Assembly (NCBI GenBank): GCA_963930645.1
Contig: CAWVNO010001140.1
Span: forward strand, 62,001-126,000
DNA: 64,000 bases
Source of the DNA: Salticus scenicus
Taxonomy: Eukaryota; Arthropoda; Arachnida; Araneae; Salticidae
Direction: 5' to 3'
Below the pieces are notes generated by a model, which saw only the letters and a list, made by a program, of their open reading frames with translations, had not been told where the DNA came from and did not search any database. Below, piece after piece: positions 34,745 through 49,956 of this stretch. Every line of letters begins with the position of its first letter. Positions within the stretch are counted from its first letter, which is position 1. Both the position numbers and the translations under genes were made by a program.

Positions 34745-37700
34745 GCATTTTTAAATTTAGGATCATTGTTTACTTTCAGATCTTTGTTTACATTTATAAT
34801 CTTTTTCATTAAATTCTATGTTTAATTATGTTCTTTGTTTACATTTATAGCCTTTGTTTACATTTATGTCATTGTTTACATTCAAGTATTTGTTTACATT
34901 TAAGTTCTTTGTTTACATTTATAGCCTTTGTTTACAATTAGGTCTTTGTTTACATTCACGATTTTGTTTACATTCACGTCTTTTTTTCCTTATGGGGACT
35001 GTTTACATTTAAAGCTTCTTTTTATTTCAGGTCTTTCTTTTCTTATAGATCTCTGTTTATTATTGTAGTCTTTGTTTCCATTTAGGTTCTTTGTTTCCAT
35101 TTATAGTCTTTGTTTACATTTAGATCTTTGTTCACATTCACGTCTTTGTTTACATTTAGGGTCTTTGTTTACATATGGGGTCTGTTTACATTTAGGTTTT
35201 TGTTTACATTTATTGATTTTTTATATTTAGGGTTATTGTTTAATTTTTATTATGTTCTATGTTTACATTTATATCCTTTGTTTACATTTATGTCATTGTT
35301 TACATACACGTCTTTGTTTATATTTAGGTTGTTTACATTCACGCCTTTGTTTACATGTGTGATCTGTTTACATTTAGTGATTTTTTTGCCTTTGTTTACA
35401 TTTGGGTCTTCGATACATTCACGCCTTTGTTTACATTTAGAGTCTTTGTTTACATTAACGTCTTCGTTTACATATGGGGTCAGTTTAGATTTAAAATATG
35501 CTTTTATTTAAGGTCTTTCTTTTCTTATAGATTTGTTGTACATTTGTTTACATTTAAGTTCTTTGTTTACATTTATATCCTTTGTTTACATTCACGTCTT
35601 TGTTTACATTTAGGGTCTTTGCTTACATATGGGGTCTGTTTACATTTAGGTTTTTGTTTACATTTAGTGATTTTTTATATTTAGGGTTATTGTTTAATTT
35701 TTATTATGTTCTATGTTTACATTTATAGCCTTTGTTTACAGTTATTTCATATTTTACATTCACGTCTTTGTTTACATTTAGGTTGTTTACATTCGCGTCT
35801 TTGTTTATATATGTGATCTGTTTAAATTTAGGTCTTTGTTTACATTTGGGCATTTTTAAATTTAGTTTCATTGTTTACTTTTAGATCTTTGTTTACATTT
35901 ATAATCTTTTTCATTAGGTTCTATGTTTATTTCGGTTCTTTGTTTACATTATATATTTATATCCTTTGTTAACATTTATGTCATTATTTACATTCATGTC
36001 TTTGTTTACATTAAGGGTCTTTGTTTACATTCACGTCTTTGTTTATATATGGTGTCTGTTTACATTTAAAGTATGTTTTTATATAAGGTGTTTGTTTTCT
36101 TTTGATCTCTCTTTAATTGTAGTCTTTGTTTACATTTAAGATCTTTGTTTACATTTATAGCCTTTGTTTACATTTAGGTGTTTGTTTACATTCACGTCTT
36201 TGTTTACATTTAGGGTTTTTGCTTACATAAGGGGTATTTTACATTTCGGTCTTTGTTTACAAATGGGGTATCTTTCATTTAGGTAATTGTTTACATTTAG
36301 ACCTGTTGTTTACATTTAGAGTCTCTGTTTACATTTAATGCCTGTGTATATATTTAGGGATTTTTTATAATTAGGGTCATTGTTAACATTTAGATCTTTG
36401 TTTATATTTGTTGTCTTTGCTTATATTTATAGCCTTTGTTTACATTTAGCTCTTCGATATATTCACATCTTTGTTTATATTTAGATTCTTTGTTTTCTTT
36501 CACGTCTTTGTTTACATATGGGGTCTGTTTACATTTAGATGTTTATTTATATTTAGATATTTTTTATATTTAGGGTCATTTTTTACTTTCATCGTTTACA
36601 TATGGGGTCAGTTTACATTTAGGACTTTGTTTACATTTTTGGCATTTTTAAATTTAGGGTAATTGTTTACTTTTAGATCTTTGTTTACATTTATAATCTT
36701 TTTCATTAAATTCTATGTTTAATTATGTCCATTGTTTACATTTATAGCCTTTGTTTACATTTATGTCATTGTTTACATTCACGTCTTTGTTTACATTTAA
36801 GTTCTTTGTTTACATTCACGACTTTGTTTACATTCACGTATTTTTTTCTATATGGGGACTTACATTTAAAGCTTCTTTTTATTTCAGGTCTTTCTTTTCT
36901 TATAGATTACTGTTTATTATTGTAGTCTTTGTTTCCATTTAGGTTCTTTGTTTCCATTTATAGTCTTTGTTTCCATTTAGATCTTTGTTCACATTCACGT
37001 CTTTGTTTACATTTAGGATCTTTTTTTACATTCATGTCTTTGTTTACATATTGGGTTTGTTTACATTTAGGTTTTTGTTTACATGTTTTGATTTTTTATA
37101 TTTAGGGTGATTGTTTAATTTTCATTATGTTCTATGTTTACATTTATAGCCTTTGTTTACATTTATATCATTGTTTACATTCACGTCTTTGTTTACATTT
37201 AGGTTGTTTACATTCACGTCTTTGTTTCCATATGTGATCTTTTTACATTTAAAGTCTGTTTTTATTTAAGGTGTTTCTTTTTTTTTATCTCTGTTTATTA
37301 TTGTAGTCTTTGTTTACATTTAAGTTCGTTGTTTACATTTATAGATTTTGTTTACATGTAGAGTCTTTGTTTACATTTAGTCTCTGTTTACATTTCATGC
37401 CTGTGTATACATTCAGGGATCTTTTATATTTAGGCTCATTGTTAACTTTTATATCTTTGTTTATATTTGTAGTCTTTGTTTACATTCACGTCTACGTTTA
37501 CATATGGCGTCAGTTTACATTTAGGTCTTTGTTTACATTTAGGCATTTTTTTTATTTAGGGTCATTGTTTACTTTTACATCTTTGTTTACATTTATAATC
37601 TTTTTCATTAAATTCTATGTTTAATTATGTTCTTTGTTTACATTTATAGCCTTTTTTTACATTTATGTTATTGTTTACATTTAGGATCTTTGTTTACATA

Positions 37701-39334
37701 TGGGGTATTTTCCATTTAGTCTTTGTCTACATTTTGAGTCTGTTTACATTTCATGCCTGTGTATATATTTAGGGATTTTTTATATTTAGGTTCATTGTTA
37801 TCTTTTAGATCATTGTTTATATTTATAGCCTTTGTTTTTATTTAGGTCTTCGATACGAGTCTTTGTTTACATTCACGTCTTTGTTTACATTTAGGATCTT
37901 TATTTACATTCATGTGTTTGTTTACATATTGGGTCTGTTTACATTTAGGTTTTTGTTTACATGTTTTGATTTTTTATATTTAGGGTGATTGTTTAATTTT
38001 CATTATGTTCTATGTTTACATTTATAGCCTTTGTTTACATTTATATCATTGTTTACATTCACGTCTTTGTTTACATTTAGGTTGTTTACATTCACGTCTT
38101 TGTTTCCATATGTGATCTTTTTACATTTAAAGTCTGTTTTTATTTAAGGTGTTTCTTTTTTTATCTCTGTTTATTATTGTAGTTGTTGTTTACATTTAAG
38201 TTCGTTCTTTACATTTATAGGCTTTGTTTACATTTAAGTCTTTGTTTACATTTAGATTATTTGTTTACATTTAGTCTCTGTTTACATTTCATGCCTGTGC
38301 ATACATTCAGGGATCTTTTATATTTAGGCTGATAGTTAACTTTTATATCTTTGTTTATATTTGTAGTCTTTGTTTACATTCACGTCTTCGTTTACATATG
38401 GGGTCAGTTTACATTTAGGTCTTTGTTTACATTTAGGCATTTTTAAATTTTGGGTCATTGTTTACTTTTAGATCTTTGTTTACATTTATAATCTTTTTCT
38501 TTAAATTCTATGTTTAATTATGTTCTTTGTTTACATTTATAGCCTTTGTTAACATTTATGTCATTCTTTACATTCACGTCTTTGTTTACATTAAGGGTCT
38601 TTGTTTACATTCACGTCTTTGTTTACATTTAGGGTCTTTGTTTACATATGGGGTATATTCCATTTAGGTCATTGTTTACATCTAGAGTCTGTTTACATTT
38701 CATGCCTGTGTATACATTCAGGGATCTTTTATATTTAGGGTCATTGTTAAATTTTATATCTTTGTTTATATTTGTAGTCTTTGTTTATATTTAGGTCTTC
38801 GATACATTCACGTCTTTGTTTACATATGGGGTCAGTTTACATTTAGGTCTTTGTTTACATTTAGGCATTTTTAAATTTAGGTTCATTGTTTACTTTTAGA
38901 TCATTGTTTACATTTATAATCTTTTTTCATTAGGTTCCTTGTTTAATTATGTTCTTTGTATACATTTATAGCCTTTGTTAACATTTCTGTCATTGTTTAC
39001 ATTCACGTCTTTTTTTACATTTAGTGTCTTTGTTTAAATTCACGACTGTTTTCATATGGGGTCTGTTTACATTTAATATCTGTTTTTATTTAAGGTCTTT
39101 CTTCTCTATTTGATTTCTGTTTATTATTGTAGTCTTTGTTTCCATTTATGTTCTTTGTTTACTTTTATAGACTTTGCATTTAGATCTTTGTTTACATTCA
39201 CGTCTTTGTTTACATTTAGGGTCTTTGCTTACATATGGGGTCTGTTTACATTTAGGTTTTTGTTTACATTTAGTGATTTTTTATATTTAGGGTTATTGTT
39301 TAATTTTTATTATGTTCTATGTTTGCATTTATAG
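34745..39334. repeat. Satellite block between inversion and 12-kb duplication
   Basis: Forward monomers. 34.75-35.5 kb repeats 27.2-28.0 kb (27562 to 35110, offset 7,548). 35.7-36.6 kb resembles 39.3-40.1 kb. 37310-37620 resembles 26042 and 29689. 38.2-39.1 kb is a copy of the 0.9-kb module. No gene is present. Confidence 0.82.
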
Positions 39335-42300
39335 CCTTTGTTTACATTTATGTCATATTTTACATTCACGTCTTTGTTTACATTTAGGTTGTTTACATTC
39401 GCGTCTTTGTTTATATATGTGATCTGTTTAAATTTAGGTCTTTGTTTACATTTGGGCATTTTTAAATTTATTTTCATTGTTTACTTTTAGATCTTTGTTT
39501 ACATTTATAATCTTTTTCATTAGGTTCTATGTTTATTTCTGTTCTTTGTTTACATTATATATTTATATCCTTTGTTAACATTTATGTCATTCTTTACATT
39601 CATGTCTTTGTTTACATTAAGGGTCTTTGTTTACATTCACGTCTTTGTTTATATATGGTGTCTGTTTACATTTAAAGTATGTTTTTATAAAAGGTGTTTG
39701 TTTTCTTTTGATCTCTCTTTAATTGTAATCTTTGTTTACATTTATAGCCTTTGTTTACATTTAGGTGTTTGTTTGCATTCACGTCTTTGTTTAAATTTAG
39801 GGTTTTTGCTTACATAAGTGGTATTTTACATTTCGGTCTTTGTTTACAAATGGGATATCTTACATTTAGGTAATTGTTTACATTTAGACCTGTTGTTTAC
39901 ATTTAGAGTCTCTGTTTACATTTAATGCCTGTGTTTATATTTAGGGATTTTTTATATTTAGGGTCATTGTTAACATTTAGATCTTTGTTTATATTTGTTG
40001 TCTTTGCTTATATTTATAGCCTTTGTTTACATTTAGCTCTTCGATATATTCACATCTTTGTTTACATTTAGATTCTTTGTTTTCTTTCACGTCTTTGTTT
40101 ACATATGGGGTCTGTTTACATTTAGATGTTTATTTATATTTAGATATTTTTTATATTTAGGGTCATTTTTTACTTTTAGATTTTGTTTATATTTGTAGTC
40201 TTTGTTTCCATTTATAATCTTTTTTCATTATGTTCTATGTTTACATTTATAGCATTTGTTTACATTTAGGGCTTTGATACATTCACGTCTTTGTTTACAT
40301 TTAGGGTCTTTTTTTACATTCACGTCTTTGTATACATATGGGGTCTGTTTACATTTAGGTTTTTGTTTACATTTAGTGATTTTTTATATTTAGGGTGACT
40401 GTTTAATTTTAGATCTCTGTTTATATTTGTAGTCTTTGTTTACAATTATAATCTTTTTTTCATTATGTTCTTTGTTTTATTAGGTTATTTGTTTACATTT
40501 ATAGCCTTTGTTTACAATTAGGTCTTTGTTTATATTCACGCCTTTGTTTACATTCACGTCTTTTTTTACATATGGGATCTGTTTACATTTAAAAATTTCT
40601 TTTATTTCAGGTCTTTCTTTTCTTTTAGATCTCTGTTTATTATTGTAGTCTTTGTTTCCATTTATAGCCTTTCTTTACATTTAGATCTTTGTTTACATTC
40701 ACGTCTTTGTTTCCATTTAGGTTCTTTGTTTCCATTTATAGCCTTTGTTTACATTTACGTCTTTGTTTACATTTAGGGTCTTTGTTTACATATGGGGTAT
40801 TTTACATTTAGGTCTTTGTTTACATTTAGAGTCAGTTTACATTTCATGCCTGTGTCTATATTTAGGGATTTTTTATATTTAGGGCCATTGTTAACTTTTA
40901 GATTATTGTTTATATTTGTAGTTTTTGTTTACAGTTATTGCCTTTCTTTACATTTAGGTCTTCGATGCATACACGTCTCTGTTTATATTTAGAGTCTTTG
41001 TTTACCATCATGGCTTTGTTTACATTTAGATTATTGTTTACATTCACGTCTTTGTTTACATTTAGGGTCTTTGTTTACATATGGAGTATTTTCCATTTAG
41101 GTCTTTGTTTACATATGGAGTATTTTCCATTTAGGTCTTTGTTTACATTTAGAGTCTGTTTACATTTCATGCCTGTGTATATATTTAGGGATTTTTTATA
41201 TTTAGGGTCATTGTTAGCTTTTAGATCATTGTTTATATTTATAGTCTTTCTTTACATTTATAGCATTTGTTTACATTTAGGTCTTCGATTTGAGTTTTTG
41301 TTTACATTCACGTCTTTATTAACATTTAGGATCTTTTTTTACGTTCATATCTTTGTTTACAAATGGCGTCTGTTTACATTTAGGTTTTTGTTTACATTTA
41401 TTGATTTTTTATATTTAGGGTGATTGTTTAATTTTCATTATGTTCTATGTTTACATTTATAGCCTTTGTTTACATTTATGTCATTGTTTACATTCACGCC
41501 TTTGTTTACAATTAGGTTGTTTACACTCACGTCTTTGTTTCCATATGTGATTTTTTACATTTAAAGTCTTTTTTTATTTAAGGTGTTTCTTTTTTTTCAT
41601 CTGTGTTTATTATTGTAGTCTTTGTTTACATTTAAGTTCGTTGTTTACATTTATAGATTTTGTTTACATGTAGAGTCTTTGTTTACATTTAGTCTCTGTT
41701 TACAATTCATGCCTGTGTATACATTCAGGGATCTTTTATATTTAGGCTCATTGTTAACTTTTATATCTTTGTTTATATTTGTAGTCTTTGTTTACATTCA
41801 CGTCTACGTTTACATATGGTGTCAGTTTACATTTAGGTCTTTGTTTACATTTAGGCATTTTTTTAATTTAGGGTCATTGTTTACTTTTACATCTTTGTTT
41901 ACATTTATAATCTTTTTCATTAAATTCTATGTTTAATTATGTTCTTTGTTTACATTTATAGCCTTTTTTTACATTTATGTCATTGTTTACATTTAGGGTC
42001 TTTGTTTACATTCACGACTTTGTTTACATTCACGTCCCAGACAGCACACCGCTTCCCCAGGATATCTTCAAGATGTCTTCTGGATGAAAAGACATCCCAG
42101 AAACGTCCTTAAGATGTACTGTGGATAAGTTAAGCCTAACTGTGCTGTTAGGGGTCTTTTTTTCCTTATGGGGACTGTTTACATTTAAAGCTTCTTTTTA
42201 TTTCAGGTCTTTCTTTTCTTATAGATCTCTGTTTATTATTGTAGTCTTTGTTTCCATTTAGGTTCTTTGTTTAAATTTATAGTCTTTGTTTACATTTAGA

Positions 42301-43301
42301 TCTTTGTTCACATTCACGTCTTTGTTTACATTTAGGGTCTTTGTTTACATATGGGGTCTGTTTACATTTGGGTTTTTGTTTACATTTATTGATTTTTTAT
42401 ATTTAGGGTTATTGTTTAATTTTTATTATGTTCTATGTTTACATTTATATCCTTTGTTTACATTTATGTCATTGTTTACATACACGTCTTTGTTTATATT
42501 TAGGTTGTTTACATTCACGCCTTTGTTTACATGTGTGATCTGTTTACATTTAGGTTTTTGTTTACATTTAGTGATTTTTTTGCCTTTGTTTACATTTGGG
42601 TCTTCGATACATTCACGCCTTTGTTTACATTTAGAGTCTTTGTTTACATTAACGTCTTCGTTTACATATGGGGTCAATTTACATTTAAAATATGCTTTTA
42701 TTTAAGGTCTTTCTTTTCTTATAGATTTGTTGTACATTTGTTTACATTTAAGTTCTTTGTTTACATTTATATCCTTTGTTTACATTCATGTCTTTGTTTA
42801 CATTTAGGGTTTTTGCTTAAATATGGGTTATTATACACTTGTTTAAATTTCGGTCTTTGTTTACATAGGGAGTGTTTTACATTTAGGTCTTTGTTTACAT
42901 TTAGGCATTTTTTTAATTTAGGGTCATTGTTTACTTTTACATCTTTGTTTACATTTATAATCTTTTTCATTAAATTCTATGTTTAATTATGTTCTTTGTT
43001 TACATTTATAGCCTTTTTTTACATTTATGTCATTGTTTACATTTAGGGTCTTTGTTTACATATGGGGTATTTTCCATTTAGGTCTTTGTTTACATTTAGA
43101 GTCTGTTTACATTTCATGCCTGTGTATATGTTTAGGGATTTTTTATATTTAGGTTCATTGTTATCTTTTAGATCATTGTTTATATTTATAGCCTTTGTTT
43201 TTATTTATGTCTTCGATACGAGTCTTTGTTTACATTCACGTCTTTGTTTACATTTAGGGTCTTTATTTACATTCATGTCTTTGTTTACATATGGGGTCTG
43301 T
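39335..43301. repeat. 12-kb spaced duplication, copy H1
   Basis: Matches 51399-55366 at an offset of 12,064 rising to 12,067, including the 118-bp insertion at 42036. Near-identical by eye (for example 41490-41500 versus 53560-53570 differ at a few bases). Confidence 0.9.
42036..42153. mobile_element. 118-bp MITE-like element, copy 1
   Basis: Non-satellite, relatively GC-rich insert. The termini CCCAGACAGCACA and TGTGCTGTTAGGG are inverted repeats matching at 11 of 13 positions. GT lies on both sides (42034-42035, 42154-42155), and the uninserted text CACGTCTTTTTTTCC is seen at 27428. Reading the duplication as GTC is also possible. An internal hairpin joins GATGTCTT and AAGACATC. It has no coding capacity. 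Family not recognised. Confidence 0.8.
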
Positions 43302-43420
43302 TTACATTTAGGTTTTTGTTTACATGTATTGATTTTTTATATTTAGGGTGATTGTTTAATTTTCATTATGTTCTATGTTTACATTTATAGCATTTGTTTA
43401 CATTTATATCATTGTTTACA
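43302..43420. repeat. Satellite spacer between H1 and D1
   Basis: Forward monomers matching the text after 56841, that is, the continuation of the duplicated block beyond G2. Confidence 0.75.
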
Positions 43421-46400
43421 TTCACGTCTTTGTTTACATTTAGGTTGTTTACATTCACGTCTTTGTTTCCATATGTGATCTTTTTACATTTAAAGTCTGT
43501 TTTTATTTAAGGTGTTTCTTTTTTTTATCTCTGTTTATTATTGTAGTTTTTGTTTACATTTAAGTTCGTTGTTTACATTTATAGACTTTGTTTCATTTAA
43601 GTCTTTGTTTACATTTAGTCTCTGTTTACATTTCATGCCTGTGTAAACATTCAGGGACCTTTTATATTTAGGCTCATTGTTAACTTTTATATCTTTGTTT
43701 ATATTTGTAGTCTTTGTTTACATTCACGTCTTCGTTTACATATGGGGTCAGTTTACATTTAGGACTTTGTTTACATTTTTGGCTTTTTTAAATTTAGGGT
43801 AATTGTTTACTTTTAGATCTTTGTTTACATTTATAATCTTTTTCATTAAATTCTATGTTTAATTATGTCCTTTGTTTACATTTATAGCCTTTGTTTACAT
43901 TTATGTCATTGATTACATTCACGTCTTTGTTTACATTTAAGTTCTTTGTTTACATTTATAGCCTTTGTTTACAATTAGGTCTTTGTTTACATTCACGACT
44001 TTGTTTACATTCACGTCTTTTTTTCCATATGGGGACTTACATTTAAAGCTTCTTTTTATTTCAGGTCTTTCTTTTCTTATAGATCACTGTTTATTATTGT
44101 AGTCTTTGTTTCCATTTAGGTTCTTTGTTTCCATTTATAGTCTTTGTTTCCATTTAGATCTTTGTTCACATTCACGTCTTTGTTTACATTTAGGATCTTT
44201 TTTTACATTCATGTCTTTGTTTACATATGGGGTCTGTTTACATTTAGGTTTTTGTTTACATTTATTGATTTTTTATATTTAGGGTGGTTGTTTAATTTTC
44301 ATTATGTTCTATGTTTACATTTATAGCCTTTGTTTATATTTATGTCATTGTTTACATTCAAGTCTTTGTTTACATTTACGTTGTTTACATTCACATCTTT
44401 GTTTCCATATGTGATCTTTTTACATTTAATGTCTGTTTTTATTTAAGTTGTTTCTTTTTTATCTCTGTTTATTATTGTAGACTTTGTTTAAATTTAAGTT
44501 CGTGTTTTACATTTATAGACTTTGTTTACATTTAAGTCTGTTTACGTTTAGAGTCTTTGTTTACATTTAGTCTCTGTTTGAATTTCATGCCTGTGTATAC
44601 ATTCAGGTATCTTTTATATTTAGGCTGATTGTTAACTTTTATATCTTTGTTTATATTTGTAGTCTTTGTTTACATTCACGTCTTCGTTTACATATGGGGT
44701 CAGTTTACATTTTTAGGTCTTTGTTTACATTTAGGCATTTTTAAATTTAGGATCATTGTTTACTTTCAGATCTTTGTTTTCATTTATAATCTTTTTCATT
44801 AAATTCTATGTTTAATTATGTCCTTTGTTTACATTTATAGCCATTGTTTACATTTATGTCATTGTTTACATTCAAGTCTTTGTTTACATTTAAGTTCTTT
44901 GTTTACATTTATAGCCTTTGTTTACAATTAGGTCTTTGTTTACATTCACGACTTTGTTTAAATTCACGTCTTTTTTTCCATATGGGGACTTACATTTAAA
45001 GCTTCTTTTTATTTCAGGTCTTTCTTTTCTTATAGATCACTGTTTATTATTGTAGTCTTTGTTTCCATTTAGGTTCTTTGTTTCCATTTATAGTCTTTGT
45101 TTCCATTTAGATCTTTGCTCACATTCACGTCTTTGTTTACATTTAGGATCTTTTTTTACATTCATGTCTTTGTTTACATATGGGGTCTGTTTACATTTAG
45201 GTTTTTGTTTACATTTATTGATTTTTTATATTTAGGGTGATTGTTTAATTTTCATTATGTTCTATGTTTACATTTATAGCCTTTGTTTATATTTATGTCA
45301 TTGTTTACATTCAAGTCTTTGTTTTTATTTACGTTGTTTACATTCACGTCTTTGTTTCCATATGTGATCTTTTTACATTTAATGTCTGTTTTTATTTAAG
45401 TTGTTTCTTTTTTTTTATCTCTGTTTATTATTGTAGGCTTTGTTTAAATTTAAGTTCGTGTTTTACATTTATAGACTTTGTTTACATTTAAGTCTGTTTA
45501 CGTTTAGAGTCTTTGTTTACATTTAGTCTCTGTTTGAATTTCATGCCTGTGTATACGTTCAGGTCTTTCTTTTCTTATAGATCTCTGTTTATTATTGTAG
45601 TCTTTGTTTCCATTTAGGTTCTTTGTTTCCATTTATAGTCTTTGTTTCCATTTAGATCTTTGTTCCCATTCACGTCTTTGTTTACATTTAGGGTCTTTGT
45701 TTACATATGGGGTCTGTTTACATTTAGGTTTTTGTTTACATTTATTCATTTTTTATATTTAGGGTTATTGTTTAATTTTTATTATGTTCTATGATTACAT
45801 TTATATCCTTTGTTTACATTTATGTCATTGTTTACATACACGTCTTTGTTTATATTTAGGTTGTTTCCATTCACGCCTTTGTTTACATGTGTGATCTGTT
45901 TACATTTAGGTTTTGTTTACATTTAGTGATTTTTTTGCCTTTGTTTACATTTGGGTCTTCGATACATTCCGCCTTTGTTTACATTTAGAGTCTTTTTTTA
46001 CATTAACGTCTTCGTTTACATATGGGGTCAGTTTACATTTAAAATATGCTTTTATTTAAGGTCTTTCTTTTCTTATAGATTTGTTGTACATTTGTTTACA
46101 TTTAAGTTCTTTGTTTACATTTATATCCTTTGTTTACATTTAGGGTTTTTGCCTAAATATGGGTTATTATACACTTGTTTAAATTTCGGTCTTTGTTTAC
46201 ATAGGGAGTATTTTACATTTAGGTCTTTGTTTACATTTAGAGTTTCTGTTTACATTTCATGCTTGTGTTACAGATTTAGGGATTTTTTATATTTAGTTTA
46301 TTGTTAACTTTTAGATGTTTGTTTATATTGGTAGTCTTTGTTTACATTCACGTCTTTGTTTACATTTAGGTACTTTTTTTACATTCATGTTTACATTTAG

Positions 46401-46688
46401 TGATTTTTGTTTACATTTAGTGATTTTTTATATTTAGGGTGATTGTTTACATTTAAGTCATTGTTTACATTCACGTCTTTGTTTACATTCAGGTTATTTA
46501 CATTCACGTCTTTGTTTACATTTAAGATCTTTTTTTACATTCATGTCTTTGTTTACATATGGGGTCTGTGTACATTTAGGTTTTTGTTTACATTTATTGA
46601 TTTTTTATATTTAGGGTGATTGTTTAATTTTCATTATGTTCTATGTTTACATTTATAGCCTTTATTTACATTTATGTCATTCTCTACA
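43421..46688. repeat. 3.27-kb higher-order repeat, copy D1
   Basis: 3,268 bp, followed directly by an equal-length near-identical copy. Inside, a 953-bp unit is repeated (anchors 44311 and 45264). Examples of differences from D2 are 45666 (CCC versus CAC) and 45960 (TTC versus TAC). Confidence 0.93.
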
Positions 46689-49600
46689 TTCACGTCTTTG
46701 TTTACATTTAGGTTGTTTACATTCACGTCTTTGTTTCCATATGTGATCTTTTTACATTTAAAGTCTGTTTTTATTTAAGGTGTTTCTTTTTTTTATCTCT
46801 GTTTATTATTGTAGTTTTTGTTTACATTTAAGTTCGTTGTTTACATTTATAGACTTTGTTTCATTTAAGTCTTTGTTTACATTTAGTCTCTGTTTACATT
46901 TCATGCCTGTGTAAACATTCAGGGACCTTTTATATTTAGGCTCATTGTTAACTTTTATATCTTTGTTTATATTTGTAGTCTTTGTTTACATTCACGTCTT
47001 CGTTTACATATGGGGTCAGTTTACATTTAGGACTTTGTTTACATTTTTGGCTTTTTTAAATTTAGGGTAATTGTTTACTTTTAGATCTTTGTTTACATTT
47101 ATAATCTTTTTCATTAAATTCTATGTTTAATTATGTCCTTTGTTTACATTTATAGCCTTTGTTTACATTTATGTCATTGATTACATTCACGTCTTTGTTT
47201 ACATTTAAGTTCTTTGTTTACATTTATAGCCTTTGTTTACAATTAGGTCTTTGTTTACATTCACGACTTTGTTTACATTCACGTCTTTTTTTCCATATGG
47301 GGACTTACATTTAAAGCTTCTTTTTATTTCAGGTCTTTCTTTTCTTATAGATCACTGTTTATTATTGTAGTCTTTGTTTCCATTTAGGTTCTTTGTTTCC
47401 ATTTATAGTCTTTGTTTCCATTTAGATCTTTGTTCCCATTCACGTCTTTGTTTACATTTAGGATCTTTTTTTACATTCATGTCTTTGTTTACATATGGGG
47501 TCTGTTTACATTTAGGTTTTTGTTTACATTTATTGATTTTTTATATTTAGGGTGGTTGTTTAATTTTCATTATGTTCTATGTTTACATTTATAGCCTTTG
47601 TTTATATTTATGTCATTGTTTACATTCAAGTCTTTGTTTACATTTACGTTGTTTACATTCACATCTTTGTTTCCATATGTGATCTTTTTACATTTAATGT
47701 CTGTTTTTATTTAAGTTGTTTCTTTTTTATCTCTGTTTATTATTGTAGACTTTGTTTAAATTTAAGTTCGTGTTTTACATTTATAGACTTTGTTTACATT
47801 TAAGTCTGTTTACGTTTAGAGTCTTTGTTTACATTTAGTCTCTGTTTGAATTTCATGCCTGTGTATACATTCAGGTATCTTTTATATTTAGGCTGATTTT
47901 TAACTTTTATATCTTTGTTTATATTTGTAGTCATTGTTTACATTCACGTCTTCGTTTACATATGGGGTCAGTTTACATTTTTAGGTCTTTGTTTACATTT
48001 AGGCATTTTTAAATTTAGGATCATTGTTTACTTTCAGATCTTTGTTTTCATTTATAATCTTTTTCATTAAATTCTATGTTTAATTATGTCCTTTGTTTAC
48101 ATTTATAGCCATTGTTTACATTTATGTCATTGTTTACATTCACGTCTTTGTTTACATTTAAGTTCTTTGTTTACATTTATAGCCTTTGTTTACAATTAGG
48201 TCTTTGTTTACATTCACGACTTTGTTTACATTCACGTCTTTTTTTCCATATGGGGACTTACATTTAAAGCTTCTTTTTATTTCAGGTCTTTCTTTTCTTA
48301 TAGATCACTGTTTATTATTGTAGTCTTTGTTTCCATTTAGGTTCTTTGTTTCCATTTATAGTCTTTGTTTCCATTTAGATCTTTGCTCACATTCACGTCT
48401 TTGTTTACCTTTAGGATCTTTTTTTACATTCATGTCTTTGTTTACATATGGGGTCTGTTTACATTTAGGTTTTTGTTTACATTTATTGATTTTTTATATT
48501 TAGGGTGATTGTTTAATTTTCATTATGTTCTATGTTTACATTTATAGCCTTTGTTTATATTTATGTCATTGTTTACATTCAAGTCTTTGTTTTTATTTAC
48601 GTTGTTTACATTCACGTCTTTGTTTCCATATGTGATCTTTTTACATTTAATGTCTGTTTTTATTTAAGTTGTTTCTTTTTTTTTATCTCTGTTTATTATT
48701 GTAGGCTTTGTTTAAATTTAAGTTCGTGTTTTACATTTATAGACTTTGTTTACATTTAAGTCTGTTTACGTTTAGAGTCTTTGTTTACATTTAGTCTCTG
48801 TTTGAATTTCATGCCTGTGTATACGTTCAGGTCTTTCTTTTCTTATAGATCTCTGTTTATTATTGTAGTCTTTGTTTCCATTTAGGTTCTTTGTTTCCAT
48901 TTATAGTCTTTGTTTACATTTAGATCTTTGTTCACATTCACGTCTTTGTTTACATTTAGGGTCTTTGTTTACATATGGGGTCTGTTTACATTTAGGTTTT
49001 TGTTTACATTTATTCATTTTTTATATTTAGGGTTATTGTTTAATTTTTATTATGTTCTATGATTACATTTATATCCTTTGTTTACATTTATGTCATTGTT
49101 TACATACACGTCTTTGTTTATATTTAGGTTGTTTCCATTCACGCCTTTGTTTACATGTGTGATCTGTTTACATTTAGGTTTTGTTTACATTTAGTGATTT
49201 TTTTGCCTTTGTTTACATTTGGGTCTACGATACATTCCGCCTTTGTTTACATTTAGAGTCTTTTTTTACATTAACGTCTTCGTTTACATATGGGGTCAGT
49301 TTACATTTAAAATATGCTTTTATTTAAGGTCTTTCTTTTCTTATAGATTTGTTGTACATTTGTTTACATTTAAGTTCTTTGTTTACATTTATATCCTTTG
49401 TTTACATTTAGGGTTTTTGCCTAAATATGGGTTATTATACACTTGTTTAAATTTCGGTCTTTGTTTACATAGGGAGTATTTTACATTTAGGTCTTTGTTT
49501 ACATTTAGAGTTTCTGTTTACATTTCATGCTTGTGTTACAGATTTAGGGATTTTTTATATTTAGTTTATTGTTAACTTTTAGATGTTTGTTTATATTGGT

Positions 49601-49956
49601 AGTCTTTGTTTACATTCACGTCTTTGTTTACATTTAGGTACTTTTTTTACATTCATGTTTACATTTAGTGATTTTTGTTTACATTTAGTGATTTTTTATA
49701 TTTAGGGTGATTGTTTACATTTAAGTCATTGTTTACATTCACGTCTTTGTTTACATTCAGGTTATTTACATTCACGTCTTTGTTTACATTTAAGATCTTT
49801 TTTTACATTCATGTCTTTGTTTACATATGGGGTCTGTGTACATTTAGGTTTTTGTTTACATTTATTGATTTTTTATATTTAGGGTGATTGTTTAATTTTC
49901 ATTATGTTCTATGTTTACATTTATAGCCTTTATTTACATTTATGTCATTCTCTACA
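46689..49956. repeat. 3.27-kb higher-order repeat, copy D2
   Basis: Exact-length tandem copy of D1. Anchor starts 47412, 47579, 48532 and 49219 all sit 3,268 bp after their D1 partners. Confidence 0.93.

Noticed and set aside
40938..41423. 161-codon plus-strand frame (and its copy at 53003-53488) as a gene
   Set aside because: It is pure satellite read in a stop-free phase; residues follow the monomer (LFTFRS, VFVYIH, CLHLG) and there is no domain, start context or codon bias. The same holds for all other 60-151-codon frames in the arrays, including the minus-strand Asn/Lys-rich ones.
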